Positions 56,466 through 64,000 of a stretch of 64,000 nt of DNA are shown one piece after another (position 1 is the first letter of the stretch; each line of letters opens with the position of its first letter). The notes under the pieces are model-generated. The model had not been told where the DNA came from and searched no databases. It was given only the letters and a program-made list of their open reading frames with translations. The position numbers and the translations under genes were made by a program. Source of the stretch: Sphingomonas mali NBRC 15500 (lineage in GTDB: Bacteria; Pseudomonadota; Alphaproteobacteria; Sphingomonadales; Sphingomonadaceae); the NCBI RefSeq assembly GCF_001598415.1, contig NZ_BCYX01000006.1, positions 109,385 through 173,384 on the forward strand. The letters are read 5' to 3'.

Positions 56466-57124
56466 GAGGTCTGCGACGTGTTGCATGTGTAATTCTCGGT
56501 CGTGAACACCGAGGTCGCCACAAGTTTGCGGTTGGCATTCGGCTGATTTGACAGGTTGAGACCGAGGGGTCCCTTTCCTGTCGGCCACAGGTAAATCAGT
56601 TGCAGGACGACAATACGGTTCTGCCCCGCGCCGCCCGCCTGATAATTGTAGCCCGTGCCCGTCGAAGTCAGGACGCCATTGCTGTCATAGGTGAACGTCG
56701 GCGAAGAGGTGGCGGAAACGTTATAGGCGCTTACGGTGGTCACGTTGACCGTTAGCCGCGAGCACGAGAGCATCGACGGCAGCAAGGCGCGCGTGCTGAT
56801 CGCCTGGCCGTCCGGCCCCGTGCCGGAAAAACCGTTGCAGATGGCGTTCTTGAAGTCGCTCGCCGTCATGCCGACGTGGCCGTTGGCAAGTTGCGAGGTT
56901 TGAACCGCACCGGTCAGCATCAAGCGCCCAGCGCTTTGGGCTGCCGTCTCGAGCATCTGCTGTGCCAAATAGATGAGCATCGTGTACAAGATCGCGAGCA
57001 GCAGTGCCAGAAAGACGGGCCCCACTATCGCGAACTCCAGGGCGGACACACCTTTACGGTCACGCAATAGGTTCGTGCCGAACCGACGTACCCCTTTCAG
57101 CGCACCATTGATCCCGCCCAACAT
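56459..57124 (-). CDS. TadE/TadF-like pseudopilin
   Basis: A 221-residue protein: LLRDRKGVSALEFAIVGPVFLALLLAILYTMLIYLAQQ is the TadE leader-helix (about residues 20-55), followed by LETAAQSAGRLMLTGAVQ, the second conserved helix. A C-terminal disulfide pair is likely (NYTCNTSQTSC). The start at 57124 follows GAGGGAG; a GTG at 57130 is an alternative. First gene of the three-gene Tad minor-pilin operon; the region upstream to 57400 has no gene I trust and should hold its promoter. Confidence 0.85.
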   Translation of the reverse strand: MLGGINGALKGVRRFGTNLLRDRKGVSALEFAIVGPVFLALLLAILYTMLIYLAQQMLETAAQSAGRLMLTGAVQTSQLANGHVGMTASDFKNAICNGFSGTGPDGQAISTRALLPSMLSCSRLTVNVTTVSAYNVSATSSPTFTYDSNGVLTSTGTGYNYQAGGAGQNRIVVLQLIYLWPTGKGPLGLNLSNQPNANRKLVATSVFTTENYTCNTSQTSC

Positions 57125-57406
57125 CGCCACGCATGCTCCCTCGTGGCTATTCTCGACCGTGAAGGTTGAAAATCTGTGAACAGCGAACAACGCTAAGCGA
57201 GGGGGCGCCACCACCTTCGTCGTGCCGCAAACCACGATGGAGACGCTTTACGCGAAGGACGACAGCAAGCGTGTCTTTAATCGGACGGACGAGATGGGCG
57301 GAACAGAGATGGGAGACCCTCATCCGGACGGCGTTGCGCGACGGCTATCGGTCATTAAGGGAAGGCCAGACTGGATCCCAGACAATTGGCCTCGCATCTC
57401 TAGCCG

Positions 57407-57669
57407 ATGGCGGTGACCTTGCTTCCGTTATCGAACGGTCACTGCTTGCTGGAGTTCGAGCCTTCGGACCTGCCGCCGATGGAGGAAGCCATTCACGATC
57501 GCTACGGGGTGCCGGATAAACGGCAATACTCGACATCGGCAGAGATCGTTTCGGCGGATGCAGCTTCACCTTCCAGAACGAGTGGGATGGTCCATGCCTG
57601 ATCTCCGGATCAAGCGAGGGTGACAGCATCCTCCGGCCCCTTCACGACGATCTCGGCGTTGCCAAGTGA
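57407..57669 (+). pseudogene. Small gene broken by a one-base deletion
   Basis: Frame one from the ATG at 57407 gives GHCLLEFEPSDLPPMEEAIHDRYGVPDK, and the next frame continues TAILDIGRDRFGGCSFTF then QNEWDGPCLISGSS to a TGA at 57667-57669. Both halves read like one protein of about 87 residues. Adding one A to the AAA run at 57518-57520 restores a single frame (Asp-Lys-Thr-Ala). I do not recognise the family. It could be a true pseudogene, an assembly error or, less likely, a programmed frameshift. No Shine-Dalgarno is seen before the ATG. Confidence 0.6.
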
Positions 57670-58894
57670 CAAGCCCCTGCCTTTAGGGGTTCAGGATCTA
57701 GGATGGTCGACTTCGCATCCTTCAGACCGGTCGGAAAGATCGCCGACAGCCGTACGGTTCTTTCACTTGGCTACTTCTTGGAGTTGATACCGTGCCGCTT
57801 GGCCGGCGCCCTCAGGTTTACTTGACTATGTTATATCGCTCGACGGACCGCCTCTGCCCTGGTGGCGCTCCCGCGGAGAACCTGTCGCGTCGCGCGTCCC
57901 TTCCATCGCTGGCTGAATAATGCACCATCGAATGCCGGGACTAAACGCCTAGAGAAAGTGGCAGAACTCCTTAGAGAGAAGTGCGGACGTCTTAACTAGC
58001 CGACCTAAAGGCGGTAGGGACCGACCGAACGGCCCTTCGCCGGGACGTCCGACATTGTCCGTCCCCTTGCACTGAGCATCATTAGCACCACCCTCAGTTT
58101 TTCGATCTGGGTTCGGTAATCTGCTGGTGGAGTTGGTTCGCCAGGACGTCGTTGATACTCTTCGACAGGTCGGGCTATCGCACGGCGCCGGCCGATTCTA
58201 TCTGCACCGGCGCCCGCACCGGTCAGCGGCTTCATCCTCGACAGCACAACTTGACCCGGTGACATCGAACGTCAGCGATGCGCGGGTGCGGTCCTATCGC
58301 CACGGCAAGGCTCTCGCAGTGACGAGACTGGTGGGGTCGGACCGGCAAGAGCCGGTTCGACCTACAGGCTCGCGCGGCGATTGCCGGACGCACATGCCAT
58401 CACAGAGGCCTGGCGCGCCGATGCCTTCGCAATCCATCGATATTCCGGGAAGCACCGACGCCCGCCGGCGGAATGGTCGACTGACGGGCTGGGCGTGATG
58501 TTCGTCGAGATGGCCATCTCACCAACCGCTATCCGACTCCTCGTGACCAACCCGGTGCATATCCACTACGTCGCATCGTTCTTTCGCGGTAAGGTGCGGC
58601 TCGAGCTAGCTCTAATATCCTGTCACCCACCGCCAAAAGAATGGCCTGCGACAAGCATACGACCTGATACTTCTCAAAGCGGCGAAAACCGGACCTGACC
58701 GCACGCCGACAATTGCTCAGTATGTGATAGCTGCCAGATCGATGACGGGGCGCGTCTTGATTGCATCGCGAGCGCGGTGGGTGTGGCTAATTTGAAACAG
58801 TCGGTCACTTTGATGCGGCGCTCCTCCGTTACTCTTGAACCCCCTATTTTTTTTGTGGCAAGATAACTGTCATAAAGGGAAAAAAGGGGCTCAT
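57670..58894. other. Gene-poor region upstream of the second TonB receptor
   Basis: About 1.2 kb without a gene I can support. A weak hairpin CCCCTGCCTTTAGGGG lies at 57675-57690. Short open frames exist (minus 58005-58265, with ARPVEEYQRRPGEPTPPAD; plus 58381-58698, with EAWRADAFAIHRYSGKHRRP), but they lack ribosome-binding sites and known motifs. A run of eight or more T residues near 58848-58856 lies in the receptor leader. The texture suggests decayed genes. Confidence 0.6.
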
Positions 58895-61800
58895 ATGCGT
58901 ATCAATGGTCTTCGCGCGTCGACGGCGCTCACCTCTGCCGTTATCGCTTTTGGCATGCTGTACGCTGGTCAGGCGTCGGCGCAAGCGGCCGCTGCCGGCG
59001 GCCAGACACTGTGTCCGGACGGCAGCACGCCGACCGCGGACGCGCCCTGCCCTCCGACGGCAGCTGGGCCGACCGCCTCCGATCAATCGGGTGAAATCGT
59101 CGTCACGGGCTCGCGCATCCGCCGCCCCAATCTGGACTCGCCCGTCCCCGTCACCAGCATTTCCGGCGAGGAATTCTTCAAGACCGGCACCACCTCGGTT
59201 GGCGACGTACTCAACGAACTGCCGGCTCTGACCAGCACGTTCAGCCAGTCCAACTCGACTCGCTTTCTCGGCACCTCAGGCTTGAGCCTGCTCGACCTGC
59301 GTGGCCTTGGCACACAGCGTACCCTCGTTCTTGTGAACGGTCGCCGCCATGTCGCCGGCGACATCCTCAACGAAGCGACGTCACCTGATATCAACACCAT
59401 CCCGACCGACTTGATCGAGCGCGTCGATGTCGTCACCGGCGGCGACTCGGCGGTTTACGGTTCGGACGCCGTCGCCGGCGTCGTGAACTTCGTGCTCAAG
59501 GACCATTACGACGGTGTCCAACTGCGCTCGCAGGGCGGCGTCAGCCAATATGGCGACGCGCCATCCTATTTCGCCAGCCTGTTGGCCGGCAAGAACTTCG
59601 CAGGTGGAAGAGGCAACATCGCCGTCAATCTGGAATACGCGCACCAAGGCGACTTCTATGCGTCCGACCGTCGTGATTACAGCATCAACAGCGGCTTCGT
59701 CACCGTCGACAATGTCAATAACGACGGCAAGCCCAATCGGGTTTTTTACAACGATATCCGCAGTGCCACATATTCCAATGGCGGCTTGTTCCTGGGGAAC
59801 AGTTGCGGCGGCTACTATTGCTCGTATCATTTCAATCCCGATGGTTCACTGACTCCGGTCACCGGCCAGCGTGTCGGTATCAAGCCCTACGGCAGCTTCA
59901 TCGGTGGCAATGGCGACAACTTCCGCGACGGGACGCAGCTCGGTCTGCTTCCGAAACAGGATCGCTACAGCGCGAACCTAATCGGGCACTTCGAGATCTC
60001 GCCGGCATTCGTTCCATTCATCGAAGCCAAGTATGTCCGTACGGACGTGCTGGGCAGCGCCAGCGGCCCGTTCTTCTTCAATGGTGGCGTGACCGGTTCT
60101 CCTCGCGAAGTATTCTATACCGACAATCCTTATCTCAGCTCGCAGGCGCGCACGTTCCTGAACGACTATTATGGCGCCGCCCCCGGCGACCATCAGCCAT
60201 TCTACTTCGACGAGAATGCGACCAGCCTGACCAACCGTCAGGAGCGGGTCAGGCGTGAGACCTACCGCATCGTCGCCGGCATTCGCGGCGAGCTCGGCAG
60301 CGGTTGGTCTTACGAAACTTCGGTCAATTACGGCCAGTTCGACGAGAAGAACGAGATCCTGGGCAACGTGAATCTCCAGCGCTTCCTGCTGGCGATCGAC
60401 GCAGTGGATGAAGGGCAGTTCAAGACGGGAACGGCCAACGGCCATGTCGTCTGTCGCGCCACCGTCGATCCCGCGGCGCGCGTAGCTTATGAGAACGCGG
60501 CCAATCCGTCTTTTGCCGCGGCCCAGCTGGCCGCAGACGTAGCGGCGTGCCAGCCAGTCAACTTTTTCGGCGTCGGGAACGTCAGTGACGCAGCGCGTAG
60601 CTATTTGCTTCAGAACTCGGTTGCCAAGGGACGAATCACTCAGTTCGTCGCCAACGCTTTCTTGAGCGGCGATACGCGCAACTTCTTCAATCTGCCGGGC
60701 GGCCCGCTGGGAATCGCTATCGGCGCCGAATATCGTCGTGAAACAGCGTCCTATTCACAGGACGCCTTTACTCAGGCTGGCCTGACCTTCTACAACGCCA
60801 TCCCGGATCTCAGCGCACCGTCATTTGAGGTGAAGGAAGTCTTCGGCGAAGTCCGCCTGCCGATCCTCAAGGACGTGCCGTTCTTCCATGAACTGACGTT
60901 GAGCGGCGCTGCCCGCTACGCCAGCTATAAGGGTAATGCAGGCTCGGTCTGGGCCTATAACGGCAACCTAGAATGGTCGCCGGTGCGCGACATCCGTTTC
61001 CGTGCCAATTACTCGCGCGCGGTCCGGGCACCGACGTTGGTCGACCTCTACACGGGTTTTGGTCAGAATTTCCAATTCATCAGCGATCCGTGCACCAATT
61101 ATACCGCGAACCCGAATTCGACGATTGCGAAGAATTGCGCGGCGGCAGGTGTGCCGGCGGGGTATAATTTCCAGTATATCAACTCACTGGCCTATCAGTC
61201 GGGCGGCAACGCGGCGCTAAAAGTAGAAACCTCGGATTCTTATACTATCGGCACGGTCATTACGCCGCGCTGGGTGCCGGGGCTGTCGCTGACGGTCGAC
61301 TGGTTCGATATCAACGTGAACAATGCGATCTCCACGCTTGACGCGCAGTCCGTCGTTGACGCCTGTTATGAACAGGCGAGCATCAACAATCAGTATTGCG
61401 CCCTTTTCCAGCGGTATAACGGTGCTCCCGGAACGACCGGACCGAATGGCGAAGAGCCCGGCCGGATCATCGAGAACAGCCTCCATGTCGTGCCCTTGAA
61501 CTACGCCAAGCTGCGGGTTCGTGGCCTCGACATTGAACTGGCTTACCAGCACAAGCTCGGCGATATCGCGAATGTTTCGACGCGCTTGATCTACACCCAC
61601 AATTTCCGCAACGACACGTATTTGGATGCTGTGGATCCCAACTTCCGTACCCAGCAATTGGGTACGCTCGGCTTCCCGTTTGATGAGTTCAGCTGGAATC
61701 TTGACCTGAATAGGGGGCCGATCACGCTGGGTTACAAGCTACGCTATGTCGGCAAGATGACGGTCGCCCCGTGGTCTGCCCTGCATGAAGTCAATGGCAT

Positions 61801-62026
61801 CCCGGCATCGCAGACCGATTATTCGGACATCAAATACTATCCGGACACGTACCTGCACAATGTCCGCCTGCAGATCGACGCCAACAAGAAGTTCAACTTC
61901 TACATCGGCGTTGACAACCTGCTCGACACCAAACCGCCACTGGGTACCACCGGCGCCGGCTTCGGCAGCGCGATCTACGACAACGTGGGCCGCTTCTTCT
62001 ACGCGGGCGTTGTCGCCAAGTTCTGA
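58895..62026 (+). CDS. Large TonB-dependent receptor
   Basis: A 1043-residue outer-membrane receptor. Signal peptide MRINGLRASTALTSAVIAFG, cleavage near ASAQ; a short Cys-bearing spacer LCPDGSTPTADAPCPPT (about residues 35-52); TonB box GEIVVTGSRIRRPNLDSPVPV; plug with VGDVLNELPALTSTFSQSNSTRF, LRGLGTQRTLVLVNGRRHV and GGDSAVYGSDAVAGVVNFVLK; large barrel ending YAGVVAKF. This NGRR/GGDSAVYGSDAV-type plug belongs to the receptor group common in sphingomonads and xanthomonads. AAGGGG lies 7 nt before the ATG. A TPR-sulfotransferase gene follows after a terminator. Confidence 0.95.
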   Translation: MRINGLRASTALTSAVIAFGMLYAGQASAQAAAAGGQTLCPDGSTPTADAPCPPTAAGPTASDQSGEIVVTGSRIRRPNLDSPVPVTSISGEEFFKTGTTSVGDVLNELPALTSTFSQSNSTRFLGTSGLSLLDLRGLGTQRTLVLVNGRRHVAGDILNEATSPDINTIPTDLIERVDVVTGGDSAVYGSDAVAGVVNFVLKDHYDGVQLRSQGGVSQYGDAPSYFASLLAGKNFAGGRGNIAVNLEYAHQGDFYASDRRDYSINSGFVTVDNVNNDGKPNRVFYNDIRSATYSNGGLFLGNSCGGYYCSYHFNPDGSLTPVTGQRVGIKPYGSFIGGNGDNFRDGTQLGLLPKQDRYSANLIGHFEISPAFVPFIEAKYVRTDVLGSASGPFFFNGGVTGSPREVFYTDNPYLSSQARTFLNDYYGAAPGDHQPFYFDENATSLTNRQERVRRETYRIVAGIRGELGSGWSYETSVNYGQFDEKNEILGNVNLQRFLLAIDAVDEGQFKTGTANGHVVCRATVDPAARVAYENAANPSFAAAQLAADVAACQPVNFFGVGNVSDAARSYLLQNSVAKGRITQFVANAFLSGDTRNFFNLPGGPLGIAIGAEYRRETASYSQDAFTQAGLTFYNAIPDLSAPSFEVKEVFGEVRLPILKDVPFFHELTLSGAARYASYKGNAGSVWAYNGNLEWSPVRDIRFRANYSRAVRAPTLVDLYTGFGQNFQFISDPCTNYTANPNSTIAKNCAAAGVPAGYNFQYINSLAYQSGGNAALKVETSDSYTIGTVITPRWVPGLSLTVDWFDINVNNAISTLDAQSVVDACYEQASINNQYCALFQRYNGAPGTTGPNGEEPGRIIENSLHVVPLNYAKLRVRGLDIELAYQHKLGDIANVSTRLIYTHNFRNDTYLDAVDPNFRTQQLGTLGFPFDEFSWNLDLNRGPITLGYKLRYVGKMTVAPWSALHEVNGIPASQTDYSDIKYYPDTYLHNVRLQIDANKKFNFYIGVDNLLDTKPPLGTTGAGFGSAIYDNVGRFFYAGVVAKF

Positions 62027-62048
62027 TCTTCAAGGCTGCTAATATTCG

Positions 62049-62077
62049 GGGGCCGGGATTTTCCCGGCCCCTTTCTT
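62049..62077 (+). terminator. Strong Rho-independent terminator after the TonB receptor
   Basis: GGGGCCGGG-atttt-CCCGGCCCC followed by TTTCTT; perfect 9-bp stem, 22 bp after the receptor stop. The next gene starts 38 bp downstream, so expression of the sulfotransferase needs read-through or its own promoter. Confidence 0.92.
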
Positions 62078-62114
62078 GTGGCGAACGCCCCGCATTGCTG
62101 GCATCGACTATGCC

Positions 62115-63884
62115 ATGCGCGAAGACACAGGTTCTCTTCAGGCCGCGCTTCGGAATGGCGCGTTGCTGCTCGACCATAATCCTGTCGCAGCCGTCGAACA
62201 GGCGACGACGATCCTCGAAGTAACTCCCGGCCAGCCTGAAGCGCTGCGGCTATTGGGCAAAGCATTGCGCAAACTAGGACTTGCGGAAAAGGCGGCCAAG
62301 GCCGACCTCGCCGCGATCAAGTCGACGCTGCGATCACCCGACATCTCGTCGGCACGCGCCGCGATCATGAAAAATGATCTCGCCGCCGCGGAGCGCATCC
62401 TACGCACCTCTTTGTCGCGCTCGCCCGACGATGTCGTTGCCGCGATGATGCTGGCCGAGATCGCGTCCACGCTGGGCATCCATCCTGAAGCCGAGCGGCT
62501 GTTGAGGCAGGCGGTTTCCGTCGCGCCCGATTATCCTGACGCCAAGGTGAGCCTGGCGCTCACGTTCTTCTCTCAAGGCCGCCTTGAAGACGCCTTGGCC
62601 ACGCTAGATCGGGTTATCGCCGACCGTCCAGAGCAGATCGTCGCGGCCGCCACGAAGGCCGACATTCTTGCGCAGACCGGCAGTTACGACGCTGCAGCGG
62701 AAACCTATGGCAAGCTTCTCGCCACCGTCGACGACAATCCCGAAGTTTGGCTCTGGTACGGGCACTTGCTGAAGACGATGGGCCGACAAAACGAATCTGT
62801 TGCGGCCTATCGTCGCGCCACGGCACTCGATCCCGAACTCGCGGAAGCGTGGTGGTCGCTGGCCGAATTAAAGGCCAACAAGGTCGAGGCAGAGGATCTT
62901 GCCGTGATGCAGCGCTCGCTGGATCGATCAATCGCCCCCGCCAAACGCCTCTACCTCCATTTCGCCTTGGGCAAGGCGCTTGAGGATCGCGAGGAATGGG
63001 AAGCTTCGTTCCTTCACTATGCCGAAGGAAACAGGCTACGGTTGGATCTCATACCGCATGATCGCGACGCCGTGTCGGAAGAAGTCGATCGCTCGATGAC
63101 GCTGTTCACGCGCGCCTTCTTCGCAGAGCATGCCGGCATGGGTTGCCAAAGACGCGATCCGATCTTCGTTATCGGCATGCCGCGCGCCGGCTCCACGCTT
63201 GTCGAGCAGATTCTCGCAAGCCATTCGCAAATCGAAGGCACGTCGGAATTGCCCGACATCCCGCATATTGTTCAGTCCTTGGTCGCGCGGGACTGGCAAA
63301 ACAAGGCAGCGGCATATCCAGCTGTGGTGGAGAAGCTGACGGCCGAAGAGGTCCGGGCACTCGGAGAGCGATACGTCGAAAACTCGGCTATAAAACGCAA
63401 AACGGTGCGCCCGTTCTTCATCGACAAATTGCCCAATAATTGGCGCTATCTCGGCCTCATTCATCTCATCCTGCCCAATGCTAAGATAATCGACGCCCGA
63501 CGCGACGCGATGGCCTGCTGCTTCTCGAACTTTCGCCAACATTTCTCCCGAGGGCAGACCTTCGCCTATTCCATGCAGGATCTCGGCAGCTATTATCGCG
63601 ATTACGTCCGGGCGATGGACCATTTCGACGAGACGTTGCCTGGCCTCATCCATCGCGTTCAGCATGAATCGCTGGTGGCCGACCCCGAGCGGGAGATTCG
63701 CGCTCTGCTGGAATATCTCGGTCTGCCGTTTGAGGAAGCGTGTTTGCGTCCTCACGAAAATGCGCGCCCGGTCCGAACGGCAAGCTCAGAGCAGGTCCGC
63801 AGACCGATCAACCGCGACGCGTTCGATCTGTGGCGCAACTACGAACCTTGGCTCGATGAACTGAAGGCAGCGCTAGCGGGCTGA
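62115..63884 (+). CDS. TPR-repeat sulfotransferase-family protein
   Basis: A 589-residue two-part protein: TPR repeats over about residues 1-275 (QPEALRLLGKALRKLGLAEKA, PDYPDAKVSLALTFFSQGRLEDAL, PEVWLWYGHLLKTMGRQNESVAAY), then a sulfotransferase domain with the PAPS 5'-phosphosulfate loop IFVIGMPRAGSTLVEQIL near residue 350 and LILPNAKIIDARRDAMACCFSNF near residue 460, the 3'-phosphate site. I use the ATG at 62115 (MREDTGSLQAALRNG); a TTG at 62076 lies in the terminator and is unlikely. Substrate unknown. Pairing with a TonB receptor is recurrent in this group of bacteria. Confidence 0.88.
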   Translation: MREDTGSLQAALRNGALLLDHNPVAAVEQATTILEVTPGQPEALRLLGKALRKLGLAEKAAKADLAAIKSTLRSPDISSARAAIMKNDLAAAERILRTSLSRSPDDVVAAMMLAEIASTLGIHPEAERLLRQAVSVAPDYPDAKVSLALTFFSQGRLEDALATLDRVIADRPEQIVAAATKADILAQTGSYDAAAETYGKLLATVDDNPEVWLWYGHLLKTMGRQNESVAAYRRATALDPELAEAWWSLAELKANKVEAEDLAVMQRSLDRSIAPAKRLYLHFALGKALEDREEWEASFLHYAEGNRLRLDLIPHDRDAVSEEVDRSMTLFTRAFFAEHAGMGCQRRDPIFVIGMPRAGSTLVEQILASHSQIEGTSELPDIPHIVQSLVARDWQNKAAAYPAVVEKLTAEEVRALGERYVENSAIKRKTVRPFFIDKLPNNWRYLGLIHLILPNAKIIDARRDAMACCFSNFRQHFSRGQTFAYSMQDLGSYYRDYVRAMDHFDETLPGLIHRVQHESLVADPEREIRALLEYLGLPFEEACLRPHENARPVRTASSEQVRRPINRDAFDLWRNYEPWLDELKAALAG

Positions 63885-63894
63885 AGCCCAAGCG

Positions 63895-63923
63895 AAAAAG
63901 GGCCGGCAAAGCCGACCCTTTTC
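63895..63923. terminator. Bidirectional terminator between sulfotransferase and ahcY
   Basis: AAAAAGGGCCGGC-aaa-GCCGACCCTTTT, one mismatch in the stem. Flanked by A and T runs, it suits both convergent genes. Confidence 0.85.
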
Positions 63924-63945
63924 CATCAATTCTGAATTGGCTCGA

Positions 63946-64000
63946 TCAGTAGCGATAATGATCGGGCTTGAACGGCCCTTCGACGGGCACGCCGATATAG
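63946..64000 (-). CDS. ahcY: Adenosylhomocysteinase, C-terminal end (cut by window edge)
   Basis: Only the last 18 codons are inside the window. They read YIGVPVEGPFKPDHYRY then TGA, the highly conserved C-terminus of S-adenosylhomocysteine hydrolase (the Lys and Tyr of the KPxHYRY tail contact NAD of the neighbouring subunit). The enzyme recycles SAH formed by methyltransferases such as RsmA and the other RNA methyltransferases in this window. Confidence 0.88.
   Translation of the reverse strand, partial: YIGVPVEGPFKPDHYRY

Noticed and set aside
57222..57416. Short frame resembling the start of a ParD antitoxin (MPQTTM)
   Set aside because: Similarity is limited to the first six residues and no toxin gene follows.
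58005..58265. 86-codon minus-strand frame in the gene-poor region
   Set aside because: No ribosome-binding site, no family resemblance; left uncalled.
58381..58698. 105-codon plus-strand frame in the gene-poor region
   Set aside because: Protein-like in places but without a ribosome-binding site or known motif; described with the region rather than called as a gene.

Overview
The window reads as a high-GC alphaproteobacterial chromosome, almost certainly a sphingomonad (Sphingomonas or a close relative). The ChvI/ChvG - HPr kinase - RapZ - EIIA - HPr order, the HdaA/ppk block, two large TonB-dependent receptors, the TPR-sulfotransferase and G/C-rich intergenic palindromes all point the same way. 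No IS transposase, integrase, prophage or CRISPR array was seen. Most of the window is housekeeping chromosome; accessory-looking DNA sits near 31.9-32.4, 38.4-38.8, 44.7-45.1 and 53.7-58.9 kb.

Layout. 0-7.2 kb: ppk (cut by the window edge), hdaA and a DUF2066 protein run leftward from a nested-palindrome element; purM, purN, a YjbR-like protein and a membrane protein run rightward; a GNAT acetyltransferase, ndk and holC run leftward. 7.3-14.5 kb: pepA (minus), then lptD-surA-pdxA-rsmA (plus), an outer-membrane biogenesis operon. 14.6-20.3 kb: a TPR protein, an RsmB-like rRNA methyltransferase and guaB (minus), an SPFH/NfeD pair (plus), two small proteins (minus). 20.3-27.3 kb: pckA faces chvI-chvG-hprK-rapZ-EIIA-HPr, a two-component plus regulatory-PTS module next to a gluconeogenic gene, then a SpoU-type RNA methyltransferase. 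27.4-38.3 kb: META protein, TPR protein, rmuC, fhs, a GIY-YIG gene bracketed by two palindromes, GFA protein, def, a secreted protein, acyP, ettA, an M28 peptidase and a small lipoprotein.

38.4-46.5 kb: tRNA-Pro(TGG), a palindrome-rich spacer and a CAT-anticodon tRNA (probably Ile2); a polysaccharide deacetylase whose stop codon lies inside that tRNA; a histidine-kinase-like protein with an eroded ATPase domain; an Lrp regulator; a TonB receptor whose leader holds a MarR-like remnant and an operator-like promoter; a TPR protein. 46.7-53.7 kb: gyrA, DUF952, DUF488, a lysoplasmalogenase-like protein, trmFO, an EF-hand protein and a short phytoene/squalene-synthase-like protein. 53.7-57.1 kb: a broken TadG fragment on the plus strand, then tadG and two tadE-like genes on the minus strand. 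57.1-58.9 kb: a gene-poor stretch with one frameshifted gene. 58.9-64 kb: a TonB receptor, a strong terminator, a TPR-sulfotransferase and the 3' end of ahcY.

The most unusual signals are (i) the GIY-YIG gene between inverted GAAA-loop hairpins whose stems show compensatory changes, (ii) a 269-bp nested palindrome ahead of purM, (iii) a frameshifted TadG fragment antisense to the start of a neighbouring gene, (iv) a one-base-deleted gene at 57.4 kb, (v) the histidine kinase without ATP-binding boxes, and (vi) the promoter/operator plus MarR remnant leading into the first TonB receptor.
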